Notes: generated by a model not told the origin, from the sequence alone. 64,000 nt of DNA from Guillardia theta CCMP2712 (GCF_000315625.1 NW_005434660.1:240768-304767); one strand, 5' to 3'; positions 31,654-46,600 are shown, counted from the stretch's first letter. Numbers and translations are program-made.

Positions 31654-34600
31654 ATGTTCGAATCCTTCGTCGCGAATCTCCTCAGTAACCGGGCCTCACA
31701 ATTCGTCAAGAACATTCCGCATGAGCAGCTTCGTGTTGGTGTGTGGCAAGGAGAGGTAGGAAACATCTCTTATGCACTCCTTCTGTCTGTTATACCTGCC
31801 CGTACAGGTTGTTCTCGACGACCTTGAGCTGAGGAGTGATAGCCTTGACGGGCTCGGGTTGCCCATCTCGATTGAAGCAGGCTATGGTGAGAGCTGAACG
31901 TGTGAGGCTGTTGTCTGATGCTCCCGCGTCTGATGTGCAGTTGGAAGCTTGCGAGTCTCCATTCCATGGAAATATCTCGGAACCAAAGTAGTCGTTGCTG
32001 AGCTGAAACAGATTCACATCATCCTGAAAATCGAGGAGAAGTCTTTGTTGCCAGTCAATGCTGAGACATACTCTGAGATATCGAAGCAAGCCTCCATCGC
32101 TGCGGCAGAGATAGCAAAAAGGAGCAAGGTGGTTCATTCTGCGAATTTTGTTATTGCTTTGTTTTGCATCTGACTCTGATACAGTCTTCTGGCGCGTTTC
32201 GATCCTTCACGTCACGGCTGATGAGTCGGTTGCTCAGTTGTTTTGAGCTTCGCATCTATGACATTCACGTGCGGATAGAGGTGCTGTCCCGTACTCCCCC
32301 TTAACGCATGCTGATCGTCAAGGTTTGCAGGCTGATTCCTCTGTGTCCGGAGGACCGCCGATTGCCTTCGGCTTCATGTGCGATGAGATCTTGACGAAGG
32401 CAAGCGGGTCATCTCAGCAACTCCTCGAGGTGAAGAGAGTGCTGACCATGGGAGGAAGAGGTCTGAGCTTCTGGTGTACAGGTGAAAGGGGCCTCGCTCT
32501 ACTGGGATCGAGACGTTTCTCCAACTCAATGTTCCCATCTGAGCCTTCCAGTGAGCGTTTAGTGTTTTCGTCGGCCTGCGATGTTCATCATCACCTGGTG
32601 ACGCCAGTGGTGCAGGAGCTCTCTTCGCTGTTCGAGCTGTGGAAGGGAGGGGACAAGCCGTCCGTGCCGTCCGTGCACGAGGACGATGAAGGAGATATCT
32701 TCTACGTCGCTCCGTCAGAGGTTCTGCTGCCATAGCAACCCTGCGGAGCTTCTCTGAAGTTTTGAACCTAGGATGAGATCCTGATCCATCATTTTTTGCT
32801 GCAGCCGTGCGACATTACCGTCAAAGGAAGGTCCGTACGACTGGGCAGCTTGGGTTCTCGATTGAAGGCTTTACAGCTATCTCTACAACTCCAAGATCGA
32901 GATATTGGTAGAGATGCCACAAGTCAACACTTGTATCGAAGTGGGACAACTGTGGGACATCTTCAGGATTGTCGACTGGTTTCAAATCTTCGACTTGCGA
33001 AGGCGGAATGCAAGCTTTCGGCCTATCCAACATGTGATTTCACTTTCCAACTTCCACGCAGTGATGATTTCGCTCTTGTAGGGCTTCATGAATCCGAAAA
33101 TGCTGTGGCATTTCGCCATTGAATCAACTCTGGCTCAGATCCGGAGGTCCAGATGGAGGTTGTCGTGGTTTCAGCTACAAGGCTATCTCAATGATCGTCG
33201 GGAGTATACCGAACTTTATCGACTCATCCTGATGAATCGAGCAACAAACGAAAACAAGCGCAAGGCAAGCGACGTCTACTCTTGTAGTGTGTGAGGCTGA
33301 TGTTGCACTCAGCTTGCTCAGATCGAATCCCGCCTGCCTGTTGATGGCATCATGTTTGCACGTGGAGTCGCGGAGAAGTTGGCCGGAAGAGATCAGTCCA
33401 GGTGACTCTGAACCCCAAAGTTGAGCACCAGCTTAGCTTTTGCTGGTAGCCAAACAGGTTGGTACAAGTGGGGGCTTCTTCGTTGGGCCGCACGATCAAG
33501 CGACTTGAAGGCTGCAAACAGCAACGGAAGCTCAGACAAAGAGGATGCGACGGCTGGGCTGGAGGACATGGGTCTGGATGTTTCGCTCACGAAGGAACAG
33601 GAAGACTTTCTTCTTAAGCTCGGACAAGCTGAGAGCAGCTCGGACAATTCCTTACCTCGAATTGAGAGTGATAGTTCCTTCACCTCACTGTTGGAGGGCA
33701 GAGACAGCGATCAGACGAGAAAGAAGGATGCTCTTGCTAGTCTTGCAAATGCAGATGCTGTGAGCAAAATCTTACTCAATGTCTTAGATTTGACTCCTTT
33801 TTTGAAATCATAGAATCGCTTGAATCGAAGTCTTAAAGGAGGGCAGGTAATCTTGAAGCGAGAGCTTTAAGGTGGTTTGATGTTTTCGTCAGGAAATTAT
33901 GGGGCTGAAGACAGAAGAAGCTCAACATTTGGCCAACATGTTGGAAATTTGTGTTTGAAACAGATTTCGGCTTAATTGGTTTGTTCATCAGTTGGTTTGG
34001 TAAGCAAGAGTCGTCGACTAGCCAATCCCAGCTCCAACCAAAGGTTCCCATCTAAGTCATTCGGGAGGTTTGACGGTCTCAACTTGGTGCAGGTTGACGT
34101 CAAGATCAAAGAGATCTCCGTCACTCTCGCTGTCCTGATTGCGCCCGACGAGGATGAGCATGGCGAGGAGGTCGAGGACGAAGACTCTCCGCAAATCGTC
34201 GGGATCCAGGAAACCCAAAGGACCATGATCGTGCCTTAGGGATGACGTTTGCTTTACAGGAGATCATGACGGTTTACGTACATGACACCTCCCTGTCCAT
34301 GAGAATGTTGGAGAGAGAATTTCGCATCTCTTGCTCTGTCAAGAGCGTGAAGGCTCGAGACATGCTCACCTCTCACTCCTGCTACCCCTGGCTGATCGTC
34401 TCCAAACCTCCCAAGATGAAGTGCTCTCCCGGGAACTGGTGAGATCTTCAAAGTCCTCTCCCTCCATTGTGCGGTAGAGAAGAATTGAGGAGCGAGTATA
34501 GGTACATGCCTACTGACCACGAGGAGGAGGACGAAGAAGATTCAAGCTCGAACGCCCTAGAGGTTCAGAAGAGAGGACGGCTCCATCAGTCACTGACTCA

Positions 34601-37600
34601 ACCTCCTGCTGCAGGTAGAAGTCACAGTCATCACTGCCCGACAGGACTCTAGGCAGCCATCTGCCATCATCGACATGCTCCTCAACCCATTGGAAGTCTC
34701 GCTGTCCCCCGACTGCCTGCAAGCTCTTGCTCTTTTCTTCGTCCCCGAGTTCGAGTATCCCTTCCACGAGCACCTCGTCCTCGACGCCCTCAACTCCATC
34801 GGCGATGGCCCAGGCCTGCTGGCCGCAAAGCTCCAGTACATGGTGGGTGTGACGTGATCCCTGCTGGGTAGCAGCTGACGATGTCAAAAGATCGACCACA
34901 TGGGAGGAGGGTTCCTTCTCAACCTGCGGGCAAAGTCCCTCAAGCTGCTTCTCCCTCTCGATGTCAGCCTGCACAGCCGCAGCCTCTTCGTCGTGGACGT
35001 GGCCGAGATTGTCTTCTCGAGCTCACCCTACGGCTGTCTCGGTTACACTCATAACGGCATCATGAGGTGAAAGAATTCCTTCCCCTCCTCTCTGCCTCTG
35101 TTGAGATTCTTTGACAGGTTGGTCTCAAAGGCTTTGCAATCAACAGACCCGGAGGAACAGAAGCAGACCATGCAGCAAATGTTCTTCCTGCCGATGAAAG
35201 TCTCGCTCGATTGCGTGCAAGTATGTTTGAAACCACTATCATAGCGTCTACAGCTCCTTCTCTCCTCGCTCTCTTCCTTCCTTTCCACTCCTCCTTTGAC
35301 GTCAACAATTGACTCTCATCAGGTCACCCTGGCTAAGGCCGAGCTCGAGTCTCCTGCAAACTTGACGACTTCCAATCCTCTTCCTCAGCAGCTCGGCTCT
35401 CCTATCGTCCAGCCCTTTTCCATGCAGCTCGACCTGCAAGTGTCTCTGCTGCGAGCTGACGCCAGCATTCCACTCGTCTTCCTGCTCGTCGAACTTCCAA
35501 CCATCCGGAGCGAGATGGAGCGATCGCAAGCCATCGAGCTGGTTGAGGACTTCTGTGCCGTGGAGAACCATCGCAAGCTCGGAGAGAATCAGGTCAAGAA
35601 GATCCTCCGCGTCAAGATGCAAAGGCAGGCGCTGCGGGCTCAGACTGGACTCTCCCCTGGTAGGAGAGTGAGGAGGGGGAGAGGGAGGGAGGTGGGGGGG
35701 GAGGGGAAAGGGAACAGGAGGAGGAGAAGAAGTTATGAACTGACGAGCTACAGGTGGCAGTCTGTCTGCATCCTGCAACATTTCCCGCGAAATTTCAAAA
35801 GATTGGCTGGAGAGCGCATCGTCAAACTTTGAGCGTGACTCCGAGGTGCTGCCGGGCGAGGAGGAGGAAGACATGGAGGGTTCGTCCACCATTCTGCCGG
35901 AGGAGAAGATGGATGGCGATCGTTCCAGGGAGCACGAAGATCTATCGAATGCTGAGCTACACTTGTTCGGTGACCAGCGAGAAGACGAGGGAGAGGGAGA
36001 GGGAGAGGGAGAGAAGCTTGCATCAGATGAAGGAGGGGAGAAGGGCATCAACGAGATTGAGCAGGAACAGAAAATGGAGGCAAACGGGAAGGAATCACGA
36101 GAGGAGGAGAGAGAGAAGCTGGAGAAAGAGAAGGCAGGAGAAGAGAAAGAGAAAGGCGGGGAGGAAGACGGAGATCCGCAGAAAGGGGAAGCCTTAGATA
36201 ACCATGAGGCAGAAGCTGTGCAAGCAGAGGCAAGAAGGAGCTTCTGGTCTCGGTTAACTCCCCTCAATGTCTTCCAGCAAAGAAAATCAGCGAAAGTTGA
36301 CTCGCAGTTATCAAAGGAGAATACGGCTAGTGATCGAGGGAAGCAGGAGGTTGAGAATATCCCCTTGATTGAAGAGGACGCGAACTACTCCAGCACAGAA
36401 ACCTGCCCTGTTCAGCAGGGCCCCAGTAGCAGTTGGTGGCCGAGTTGGCTGACGAGGAGGAAGAAGGACAGCAAGACGGTTCAGTTCGATACTGGAGCAG
36501 CCCAGCAGCACGAGGGGAAGGAGGAAAAGACTTCCGCTCCTCCTCCCCATGAGGCTGTCGCGGTGACCAGCGGAATCAGACCGCGAGAGATTCTGAGCCG
36601 TCTGAGCACCAACTTCTTCAAGCCACTTGCGGGCTCCAGCGTCGACAAGGAGGAAGAGGTCGCAGCCAACAAAGTTCTGAACCTACCGGTCAACGTCCGC
36701 GCCATGGCAGCGTCTCATCTTCGACGACATGGAAAGGAATGGTCGGAGCAGCCATGGAGGGAGCGGCTGCAAGCTTGTGCTCTCTTCTACTTGCCAGGGA
36801 AGCAGTACTGCGAGTCACTGTCTACCAACAAGAGCTCCTCGCTCCCTCGGCTGCGGGAGCGGCACGGAAGCAGCTTCCTCATCCTCGACAGGACGAGCAT
36901 GGAGGCGGTGGACAACGAGACCGTGCATGCCGAGGTAGAGGTGAAGATGGACAAGGTCTGCTTTATGCTGCGAGATGCTCACCTGGCAGAGGACGAGCTG
37001 CAGGTGTCGCTGCATGTCAGTGGACTTGACCGGCAGCCCTCCGCCCCGTTTTCGCCTCCCTCGTCTCCTCCCACCGCCCATAATCGCATCAGCCCGAGGG
37101 ATCGCGCGATCACGCTGTCGCTGCGCGCTCGGAGACATGGGGTGGACCTGAAGACGACGATCGGGTCGGTGAATGTGAGGATGGGGGAGCGAGAGAAGAT
37201 CCGATCCAACGAGGTTGAAACTTACCTGCTCAGCACTCATGGCGATATGATCATCAAAATGTGCCAGTCGACCAGCAATGGGGAGCCAGGAATGCAGAAG
37301 CAGCCGGCAACCCCATTCCTAGAGCTCGAATGTCACAGTTACAGTGATGAGTACGCGCCGAAAGGCAAGTCGCCCCTCTCGCTAATCTGCAAGATGGATG
37401 GGCTGGCCCTTTGCTACCGTCACGAGCTGTTTGTGAACCTTTACAAGCACCTACAGCACCTCGTGGACCTCGTTCCTTCTGCAACCTCCAGCGACAGTCT
37501 GCAGTTGCTGGATGGCACAGAGAGGACTCCTTCGTTGCAGACCTCAAGGAGTGGAGGGGAAGAGGTCGCGCTGCTGGAAGCGATTCAAGTCGATGTGAGC

Positions 37601-40600
37601 TTCAACTACGTTCACCTCGCATGCTCGACAGCGGAGACGAGGAACTGGTTGACCTGTTACAACTCCAGCTTGTATTGGAACAAACTCGACAAGAGCGGCA
37701 AGTGCGGCAGTGCAGATATCGTCTACCTCGGCTTACATCACTGGAGCTCGGCATCGGGCCTAGTCCAGATCTTCGGGCCGGGGAAGCAGGAGGAAGTTTG
37801 CATGCTGCGAGCTTCAGTGGAGCAGTCTTTCCCCCCGTTGTCTGATCCCTCTTTCCGTCCTGAGAGCCCGTCCCAGGAGCACTGGAGCTGGCGACTGCAG
37901 CATATCGTCCTCGCCCTCAAGCACCTCAAGCACCTGCAACAAGACCACACCCTCCACTTCCGCGCGCACAAGTGCTGCTTCACGGGGGAGGAGCTGCTGA
38001 CGGCTCTCGTCACTCAGAGGCAGGCGCAAGGGAGGGAGCAAGCACTGCTGCTCGCGAACTTGCTCGTGCGGGAGGGATACATCAACAACATCCTCGACGA
38101 GCGCGAGTTTGAGCCTCCCAGCCTCTTCCGCTTTGCGAGTGACCGCGCGGCGTCTGACCAGATGGCAGGAGGAGGAGTAGGAGGAAGAGGACCAGGAGGA
38201 GGTGACGAGAGGAGAGGCATATTCGTTGCTCGAGTGCAAGTGGGTGACTTGTCTTCGGAGCTGAGCTGGACCTTTGCTGAGGATATCATAAGGGCGTCAA
38301 AGCTAGCATCCAAAGTGCCTAGCAGGTTCAAGTCTGCGCAGAAAATCAAGTCACACGAAACGTTGCTGCTGTCAAGAGAGGATGCAATGTCGGCTTGCAA
38401 GCTCCTCAACAGCTTGGAGTTCGATGGCCATATCGGACGGTTTCAGCTTTCGCTTCCTACAGCTCCTGCTCAGCCTCAGCAGGATGGGAAGGGCGGAGAG
38501 CTCGTCCTTACTGTCAGCTCGGTCTCGTTCAGCAAGACCTCGTTCCTGAGCGAGCTGTCGGCGGTTGCAGGGCATGAAATTGAAGGAGAGACTCGGCTCG
38601 ACACTCGCTCCCTCCCTCTTCCTGTCAGCACGAAGCAAAACATTCAGAGTAAGATCTCCTCGTTCTCCAAGTACATCAACGCGCATGAGGGGAAAACTTC
38701 CTCGTCAGGAGGTCGAGACTCGATGTTAACTGCGGCCCAGCATGTAACCTGCATGAACCGCAAGATGTCGTTTGCAATCACTGGCATCTCGATCAAGAAC
38801 GAAGTCTCCCCTGATTCTTGTCATCCGATCCTCCAAGACTTCGACGTTAGTGTGGGATTGAACGCGCAGTGCAAAGTGAAGGAGGGGAGTGACCAAAGTC
38901 CTGGGGTGCTGTACGACGGCTCCGTCAAACTCTCGACGTTGAGCGTCAAGTGCGACGAGGAGCTTTTCGTGTTGCTGGACTCTATTGCTGACCGTGTGAA
39001 TGCTCTTATCCCAGACCGCACAGAGGTGCAAGGCATCCCGTCTAGTGTGCCGCAGCTGCCGGAAAGAAACGTTGAGTTCATATCAGACGTATTTGACTGT
39101 CTTTTGGGAGACTACCAACTTGACGTCTTGTTGAATGGTATCGACCTGCAGTTGTCCGTCAACGTGTTGTCTAGCCTTCGTTTTGTTATGAGCCGGATGA
39201 CTTTCTCTTCAAGGATTGCAACAAAGTTTGCGTCGCAAACGAGCAGATCAGACGGAAAGTCGCTGGAAGGATTATCTTGCATGATGTCTGCTTTCTTCGC
39301 AGATTTCTTGCAGAGCGCTTCTGCTGAGCTGCTTCTGCAGGGATCGAGCCTGTACGTTGATGACGTGGCAATCTTCGACGTATCGCAAGACCTCAGGAGG
39401 GTGAAAACTGAGAGCTTCGAGATCACAGGGGAGAGCGTAGAGAACAAGTTGGGAGTTGTGCTGAGATGTGCGAACGCTCCGAAGAGGAGTTGTGAGCTTG
39501 CGATCTATGGAGGGATCTTGAACGTGATGTATGATGAGAAGAGCTTGATCACCCTGAATGATTACAAGAAATTCTTTCAAGATTTCAACGGCAAGCTTGT
39601 CAAGATCGCCAGCCCGTTGGAACCGCAGAATCTCGCTGTCCCATCCCAGCATGATTCGGAGAGACAGGATGAGCAAGGGAAGCTGCAGGTCGACTTGCAG
39701 GCAGTAAAGGAGAAGCTGTTGCAATGCGATCTGGAGCTGAGCCTGAAGAGCTCTACTGTCATCGTCATCATCAGAGGTCAATCTTACGACGGCGCACAGG
39801 ACCTCAAGGTAGCTGTCTCTTCCTCCCTCTCCTCCAGCTTCAAGCACAAGGAGGAGCTCATCGTTACTTGTGCCCGTCTGCGAGATGTTTCCGTGGGTTG
39901 GACAAGGTCGAGAGAGGAGGACTTGTCTCTGCCCTACACCTTCTTCGACCTCCCTGACCTCGACATTCTTCTCCGTGTCCTCTTGCCCTCCTTCACGGCC
40001 GACCTGGAGGCTCAGGTGCCATCGCCCATGGTGGTCAGGGCTTCCATGGTAGATGCCCTCCTCCTCCTCGGGATACTGCAACAGATGAATCAGACACTGG
40101 TGAAGATCGTAGGAGGAGAAACGACAGACGCAGCACGCGAGCTGACCACAATGGTCAAGCAGAAAGCGGAAGGAGAGCACAAGGTGCCCGAGGAGGCGAT
40201 CATGATGACGAGAGCCGTTCGAAGTTTCTCATTCCGGGCTGAATCAATTCGGGTGATGACGGCAGATTGTCGGAGAGGAGGGAGCATGGGCTTCCTGCGC
40301 CTGCCGTTGATCGAGCTCAAGCTTGACTCGCTGGTGGTTGCCGGGGTAGATGTCAACAGCGATCACCCGTGTGCCAAGTTTGCCTGCAGCGCTTCCAGCA
40401 GCTACTTCAACCGCTCCATCTCGTGCTGGGAACCATTCCTGGAGAGGATGAGCTTTGCCCTCAGTGCGACCCTCGACCTGACCCTCGAGTCCGTCATCCA
40501 GGGGGGTGCGGGAGGTATCAAGGTCGACTTCATTTCCTCTGACGTCACCAACATCAACTTGTCCTCCGCGTTCGTCGACGTTGTCTCCGGCATCGTCAAG

Positions 40601-43600
40601 CATGCCAGCAGCCTTCAGAAGCAGGATGTGCTCAGGGAAAGGCAGGAGTTCCACCCCCTATGGGTCCAGAACGAGATCGGGATGCCCATCGTCCTCCAGT
40701 GCAAGGGAGTCCGCCAGGTGGTCGACGGGAAGGAGCGCCAGCCGGTCTCTTGCGTGCCGCTGGTGCAAACTAGCGGGCTGATGGACGGGCTTCCTGTGCT
40801 GGGGATGAACCAGATGGAAATCTTCCTCCTCCCCGACCTGACAGAGAAGAGTATCGAGCAGCACGATCTCAACCCCCAGGTTGTCCACCTCGACGTCATC
40901 GGCAAGCAGGTGAGACGATCATGTGAGGAAGTGAAGGAGTTTGCTGGGTTGAGATTGAGTTGTTCCTGTGCGTTCTTCCTTGTGATCTTGCTTCCCCTCC
41001 ACTGTTGAACAGTCTTGCTCTACCTCCCTCCCACAACAGTTCTGTCTCTGACCCCATCCTCTGTTCAGGTGGTAACAGTCGTTGTTCCCATCCTCCAAGA
41101 GCTCGGGATTGTCACTTTCCAGAACGTTAAGATTCTCATCGACATATCTGTCCAGGACGAGGGAGCGAGCAAGCTGATCCTCATTCGCTCTCCTCTCTCG
41201 ATCAAGAACCATCTCAGCGCTCCCTTCGAAATCATGTTCGCAGAGCAGACTTCAGTCCAGGGCCCCACCATCGCTGGGAGGACGAGGTACACGATCCCTG
41301 CCGGAGAGAGCATGGTGGTCCCGGTGCTCTACATCGACAACAAGGACGGGTTCTCTCTCCGCCCGCTGCCCTCCTCCTCCTCCTCCTCCTCAAGCGCCAT
41401 CACCAGCAACAAGATGCAGCATCCAGGCTACCGGTGGGTCACGGGAGAGTCTCTCCTAGCGTCGGAGTGGAGCACCAGGCACGAGCTCAAGACATTCAAG
41501 GGACTTGGGCTGCACGGGCTGCCTCTCAACGTCCTCCTCCACTGGGACTGCGACTCCCTCCGCCGCTCCTGCCATCTCTCCATCCTCCCCTGCCTCAGCA
41601 TCGAGAACCTGCTCCCCGTCCCGCTCTTTTGCCGCATCACTACCACCACCACCGCTGAACCTCCTTCTCCCCGCGAGTTCTCTGGCTCCCTGTGGGCTGT
41701 GGAGATCGAGGCTGGGGAGAGTCTTCCTGTCCTCGACCGCGACCTCTCCCGCGGCAACTTCCTCTGGCTCTCCGTGAAGGTTGACGAGCTAGGCTGGAGC
41801 TCTCACCTCCTCCTCCGTGAGAGCGGCGACTCGGACGAGCTGTCGGTGCTGGACGGGTGGAGCACACAAGCCTGGGTCTTGTCGCAGAAGAGGAAGCAGA
41901 GGCTGAGCAGCACTGGGGAGCAGGGGAGGGCTCTCGACCTCGAAGCTGACATCATGCTGGATGCTGCAGGCACCTGCTGTGTTCTCGTCTACTCGGCCTA
42001 CTGGATTGTCAACCGCACAAACTCGCGGGCTCAGATCACTCAGGACGACGCGGAGGAGCTGATGCGCCCGCCGGTCATCCTGGATGGTTTCCCCCTCCAG
42101 CACGTGGAAGACCCTTCCCTGCTGCAGCTCCGCTCGGGCAAGCGCGAGGAAGAGGCTGGAACCCAAGACTTGCTGCTGCCCATCCCCAACCTTGTGATGA
42201 AGAGCGGAGAGCGAGGGGAGGGAGAGGGGAGGCAGTCGAGTAAGCTGAGTTCGGCAATCCCTCAGGGTCTCGCGTGGCTCGCAGAGATGGAGAGGGAGGA
42301 GAGCGCAGAATGGATGGTGCCGGGGCGTGTCGATGGAGGAGCCCTCCCCAACCTTCAGCTCTTCTCCTGCTCTGAGATGAACGCCGGAGGTCGCGTGGGG
42401 CTCAGGATGCGGTTGGATTGCACTGACTGGTCGGATCCCTTCACCATGACGGGATCGTCCACCATGGACACGGGCAAGGTCGAGCTGCGGCTGAAGCGGT
42501 CAGGGTTCGCGCGGCAGAGCAGGAGGATGGAGGTCGGGGTAGCAATTCAACCCGTGCGGGGGAAGTTCCATAGGAGCAAGTGCATCACTATAACCCCCCG
42601 CTATGTGATCGTGAATGAGACCAACTTTCCCCTCCAGGCCCGCCAGGAAGGAACTGCCAGCTCCCTCACCATCCCTTGCGGGCCCTCTCATAACTGCGTC
42701 GTGTGGCACTGGACTGACCCCAGGAAGCGGCACAACGTGCGACTGGCGTTGGAGCCTGAGAAGTCATCGAGAGCGTCATGGCACGATCGTTGGAGTGGAG
42801 CCTTCAGCATAGACGAGGTAAATTTCCCTCCTCCCTCCTCCCTCCTCCCTCCTCCCTCCTCCCTCCTCCCTCCTCCCTCCTCCCTCCTCCCTCCTCCCTC
42901 CTCCCTCATCTAGCCCTCTTCCTTCCTCCCTCCTCCCTCCTCGTACGTCTCTCCTTTCACCTCCCTATTCTTGTCTCCTTGCCCAAGTTCCCTCTCCTTC
43001 CTCCTCATTCCTCCTCCTGCCTCTAGCAGTCTTTTCCATCGCTCCTGATCAGCAAGTGACCGGAAGGTGCAGGTGGGAGACACCGTGATCATGATGGAGT
43101 CGGAGGAGAGCCCGGGCCCCGTCTACGCTGACGTCCGTGTTCGGCGCTTCCTCGGGAGCATGGCGATCATTGTCAAGCCCAGCCAGACGAACCAGCCGCC
43201 CTACTGGATCGAGAACTTCTCTGCCTCCACCCTGAGGGTCTACCAGGAGGGGGTAGGGAGGCGACTGGTCTACATCCGCCCCTACCAAGGCGTTCCTTAC
43301 ACGTGGGAGTCTGCCATGTCGTCGAAGCAGCTGCTGGTGGTGGAGGTGGAGGGGTCCTCTCCCCTCCTCTCAGGTCGATTCGAGCTCGACAGCATCGGGG
43401 AGCACAAGCCCATGCTCAACAGCCGAGGAGACGTCCTCTACCGCGTGTTCGTCCGCTGCCATGGCCCCACCCTCACGCTGTCAGTCACAGATGCCTTGCT
43501 CCACCCCTCCGACTCGCAGGTCTCGCTCAAGACCGACATGCAGTACCTCTCCGCCGCCCACAAGACCATCCCAAGTGCTCTGCAGACAGCTGCACTTCCT

Positions 43601-46600
43601 TCACGTTGGCAGTTCGAGATGAGCCTGGAGGTGCAAGCGAGCAGAGGGGGAGGGAGAGAGAGAGGGAGGGAGGGGAAGGGAGGGGGAACAGGAAGGGAGG
43701 GGTGGGATGGGGTCTGAATGCGCAACAGATGATGGGGGTTGGGATCTCCTTGATCGATTCTCGAAGCCCTCGGGAAATCCTCTACGTCTGGCTGGGCTGC
43801 AATCCTCGTAAGTCAGAGCTCCTGCCCCTCCTCGTCATCCTCATCCTCCTCCTCCTCATCCTTATCCTCCTCCTCCTCCTCCTCTTCATCCTCCTTCACT
43901 ACCACCACCTTTTATACCTTTGCCTGTCAGGGTTTGCGTTCTCAGGAGAGGTCGAAGACGTTGCCTCCGAGCACAAGAAAGGATTGTCACTTTCAGTCTG
44001 GCGAACCCTGTTCGAGGAAGGCATACGGGTCCTCTTGGCTCCCTCGTGCACCCCTCCCTTGACGCTTGCCCGGCAGATCTCCTTGAAGTGCGTGCAGGTT
44101 GACAACCTGGAGCAGTCCGCGAGCTACCCTGTGGTCGTTCGTTTCACCGGGAGAGACCAGGAGGAGGAGCTGGAGGAGAGAACCCGCGACTCGCAAGGCT
44201 CCATGCGGATCACCATCTCTCGCAACTCCTTCCTTGGAGGAACTGTCAAGGTCTCTTGCTCCCTCCCCTCCCTTCCCCTAAAATTTCTTGCATATTAGCA
44301 TCAATCTTTTTCTTCCCCTCCCTCCTCCCCTAGCTCCTCTACCTTACCTTGGCTGTCATGTTCAGACCTTGTCCATCAGTCCTCTTGTCATCATCTCTGC
44401 GTTACCTCTTGCTCCACCCTTTGCCCTTCTTCCATCCTTCCTACCTCCTTCACCTTTTCCTTCCCTCCCTTGTCGTCTCGTGGAGGTAGCTGTCTCACAG
44501 GGGCTCGCAGGTTTTCAGAAGGCTGGAGATGTTTTGCCGCGAGCTCGACGTCGCTTTCGACGAGGGGCTGGTCCTCGACCTCCTCCATCTCTGTGACGAT
44601 GTTGGAGCAAGCTTGTCCTCCGCATCCCGACAGGCGAGCCAGATACCCTCCGCTACCCTCTGCTGCTCTCCTCTCCTCTCCTCTCCTCTCCTCTCCTCTC
44701 CTCTCCTCTCCTCCCCTCCCCTCCCCTTTCCTCACCTCTCCTCTCCTCTCCTCTCCTCTCCTTGTTCATTCTCAAGTTCGTTCTCTTTTCGTTGTGTTTC
44801 CTCTTGAGTTTTCCTCTCTTCATCTCCTTTCTTCTCCTCTCCTCCTCTGACAATTTCATTAGATTAAAGAGCTGCTAAGCACCAAAGACCAGCAGGACGA
44901 GGAGCTGGTCCGGAACCTGGTGAGGACACAGACTGCCATCGCTCACTCTGATCTGCTCGACTCCAGCTGCAGGGCAACTCAGACCTGTCGGAGGCGATCA
45001 AGGGAAGTTCGATATCGAGCTTGTTCTCGAGCAAGGCGAGTTCCTTGTGGGCAGGAAAAGAGGAGGATGGGGAAGGGAAAGGGTGAGGGAGGGCGCGGCA
45101 GTGAAGGGGAGGAAGAGGGAAAGGGAGGAGTGGGGATGGAGTGGGGATGGCAGGGAGCAGAGTAGAGAGCTGTAGGAGAAGGACGAAGAGGAGGACGAGG
45201 GGAGCGTTAACGACGCCATTCAGATCTACGTACACGACCTCCGGATCTACCCTCTCATGCTCAACATCAGCTACACCCCAGCTGTGACGACCTTCGATTT
45301 CACCTCCCTCCGCTCCCTCCAGCACCTCCTGGCTTCCTCCCGCTTCTTCTTCCACAAGGTTGGAACCCTCAGTGAAGGGAGGAGGGAGGGGGAAAGGGGA
45401 CGTGACGGGGAGAGCAGGTCGAGGATGTGCCCTTTTACCTTGGCGAGCTGCGAATGAGCCACTCGTTCGGAGCCGGGTCGACGATAGCCAACAGGATCAG
45501 AGATCACTACCTGCAGCAGGTCTGCATCCTCGTGGCGCCAGCTCCGCCTCCTCCTCCTCCTCCTCCTCCTCCGCCTCCTCCTCCTCCCTCCTCTCCTGCT
45601 CGTCCACCTTCAGATTCGTTTCCTCTGCTATCCCTCTCCTATCGCCTTCCTCGTCCTCGTCCCTCTCCAATCGCCTTCCTCGTCCTCGTCGCGCCCTGCT
45701 TCTCCTTTGTTTCGTCCCCGCCTCCATCCCTTTACCAGTCCATCCTCCTCTCCCCTTCCTCCTCCTCCCTTCCTGACCTCCTCTGAGTGAACGCTCCAGA
45801 TCCTTCTCGTGATCTCGAGGGTCGTTGGCTCCACCAATGTGCTCGGGAATCCTCTCGGGCTCGTCAACGCGCTCAGCAGCGGAGTCGTTGATCTCTTCAA
45901 GCAGCCCGCCAAGGAGCTTCAGGCACCTCAACTGCTCCCCTCCACCCCACTGTTCTCCTCTACTCTCTCCCCTCCCTCCTTCTTCTCCTCGTCGCTCTGA
46001 TCTTTCTACCTCTGCCTGCTCTGACCATATCGTCGGCAGTCGGGAAGGTCCAAGAGGGCGGGAGGAGGATCATACTTGCACGTCGGTATCGACCTGATGA
46101 GAGGCCTGATGCGAGGAGGAGGGAGTCTCGTATGGCATTCCGTTCAGGTCTCCTCCTCCGCCCTCCCTCCTCCGTCTCTCGTTGGTTCCTCCTCTCGCCT
46201 CCTCTCAGACTGAGCGGCTCCTCCTCCCCCTGCTTCCAGCCTTCATCGCCCTTGACTCTCTGAGTAGGGATGGTGCAATACGATATCAAAGGCAACAGGG
46301 AGCGGAGCAAGAGCACTGGCATACCTCAGTATGGACGAGGTGATCCATGATCCCCTCCTCCTCTCTGCTCCTCCTGCTCCTCCTGCTCCCTCTCTGTTCC
46401 TCCTAGGATCCTTGGTCACCACTCACACGGGATCGTCTCGCAAGGCGTTTGCTGCAGAGATCTCCAAGGCATGGGAAGAGCGGGATGAGCCGAATCTGAT
46501 CGGCTTCCTCCCCGGACTCATCATCGGCTTCAGCAGCCTCGCTCGCCTGCCCGCCATTGGGTGGCAGACTGCCTGGAACGACCCCGTGAAAGTTCCCTGG

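Noticed and set aside
35302-36267. 321-codon minus-strand frame opposite VPS13
   Set aside because: Serine/proline/phenylalanine-rich shadow of the acidic purine-rich VPS13 exon; the plus strand has family motifs.
39272-40180. 302-codon minus-strand frame
   Set aside because: Antisense of the VPS13 rod exon; no family features.
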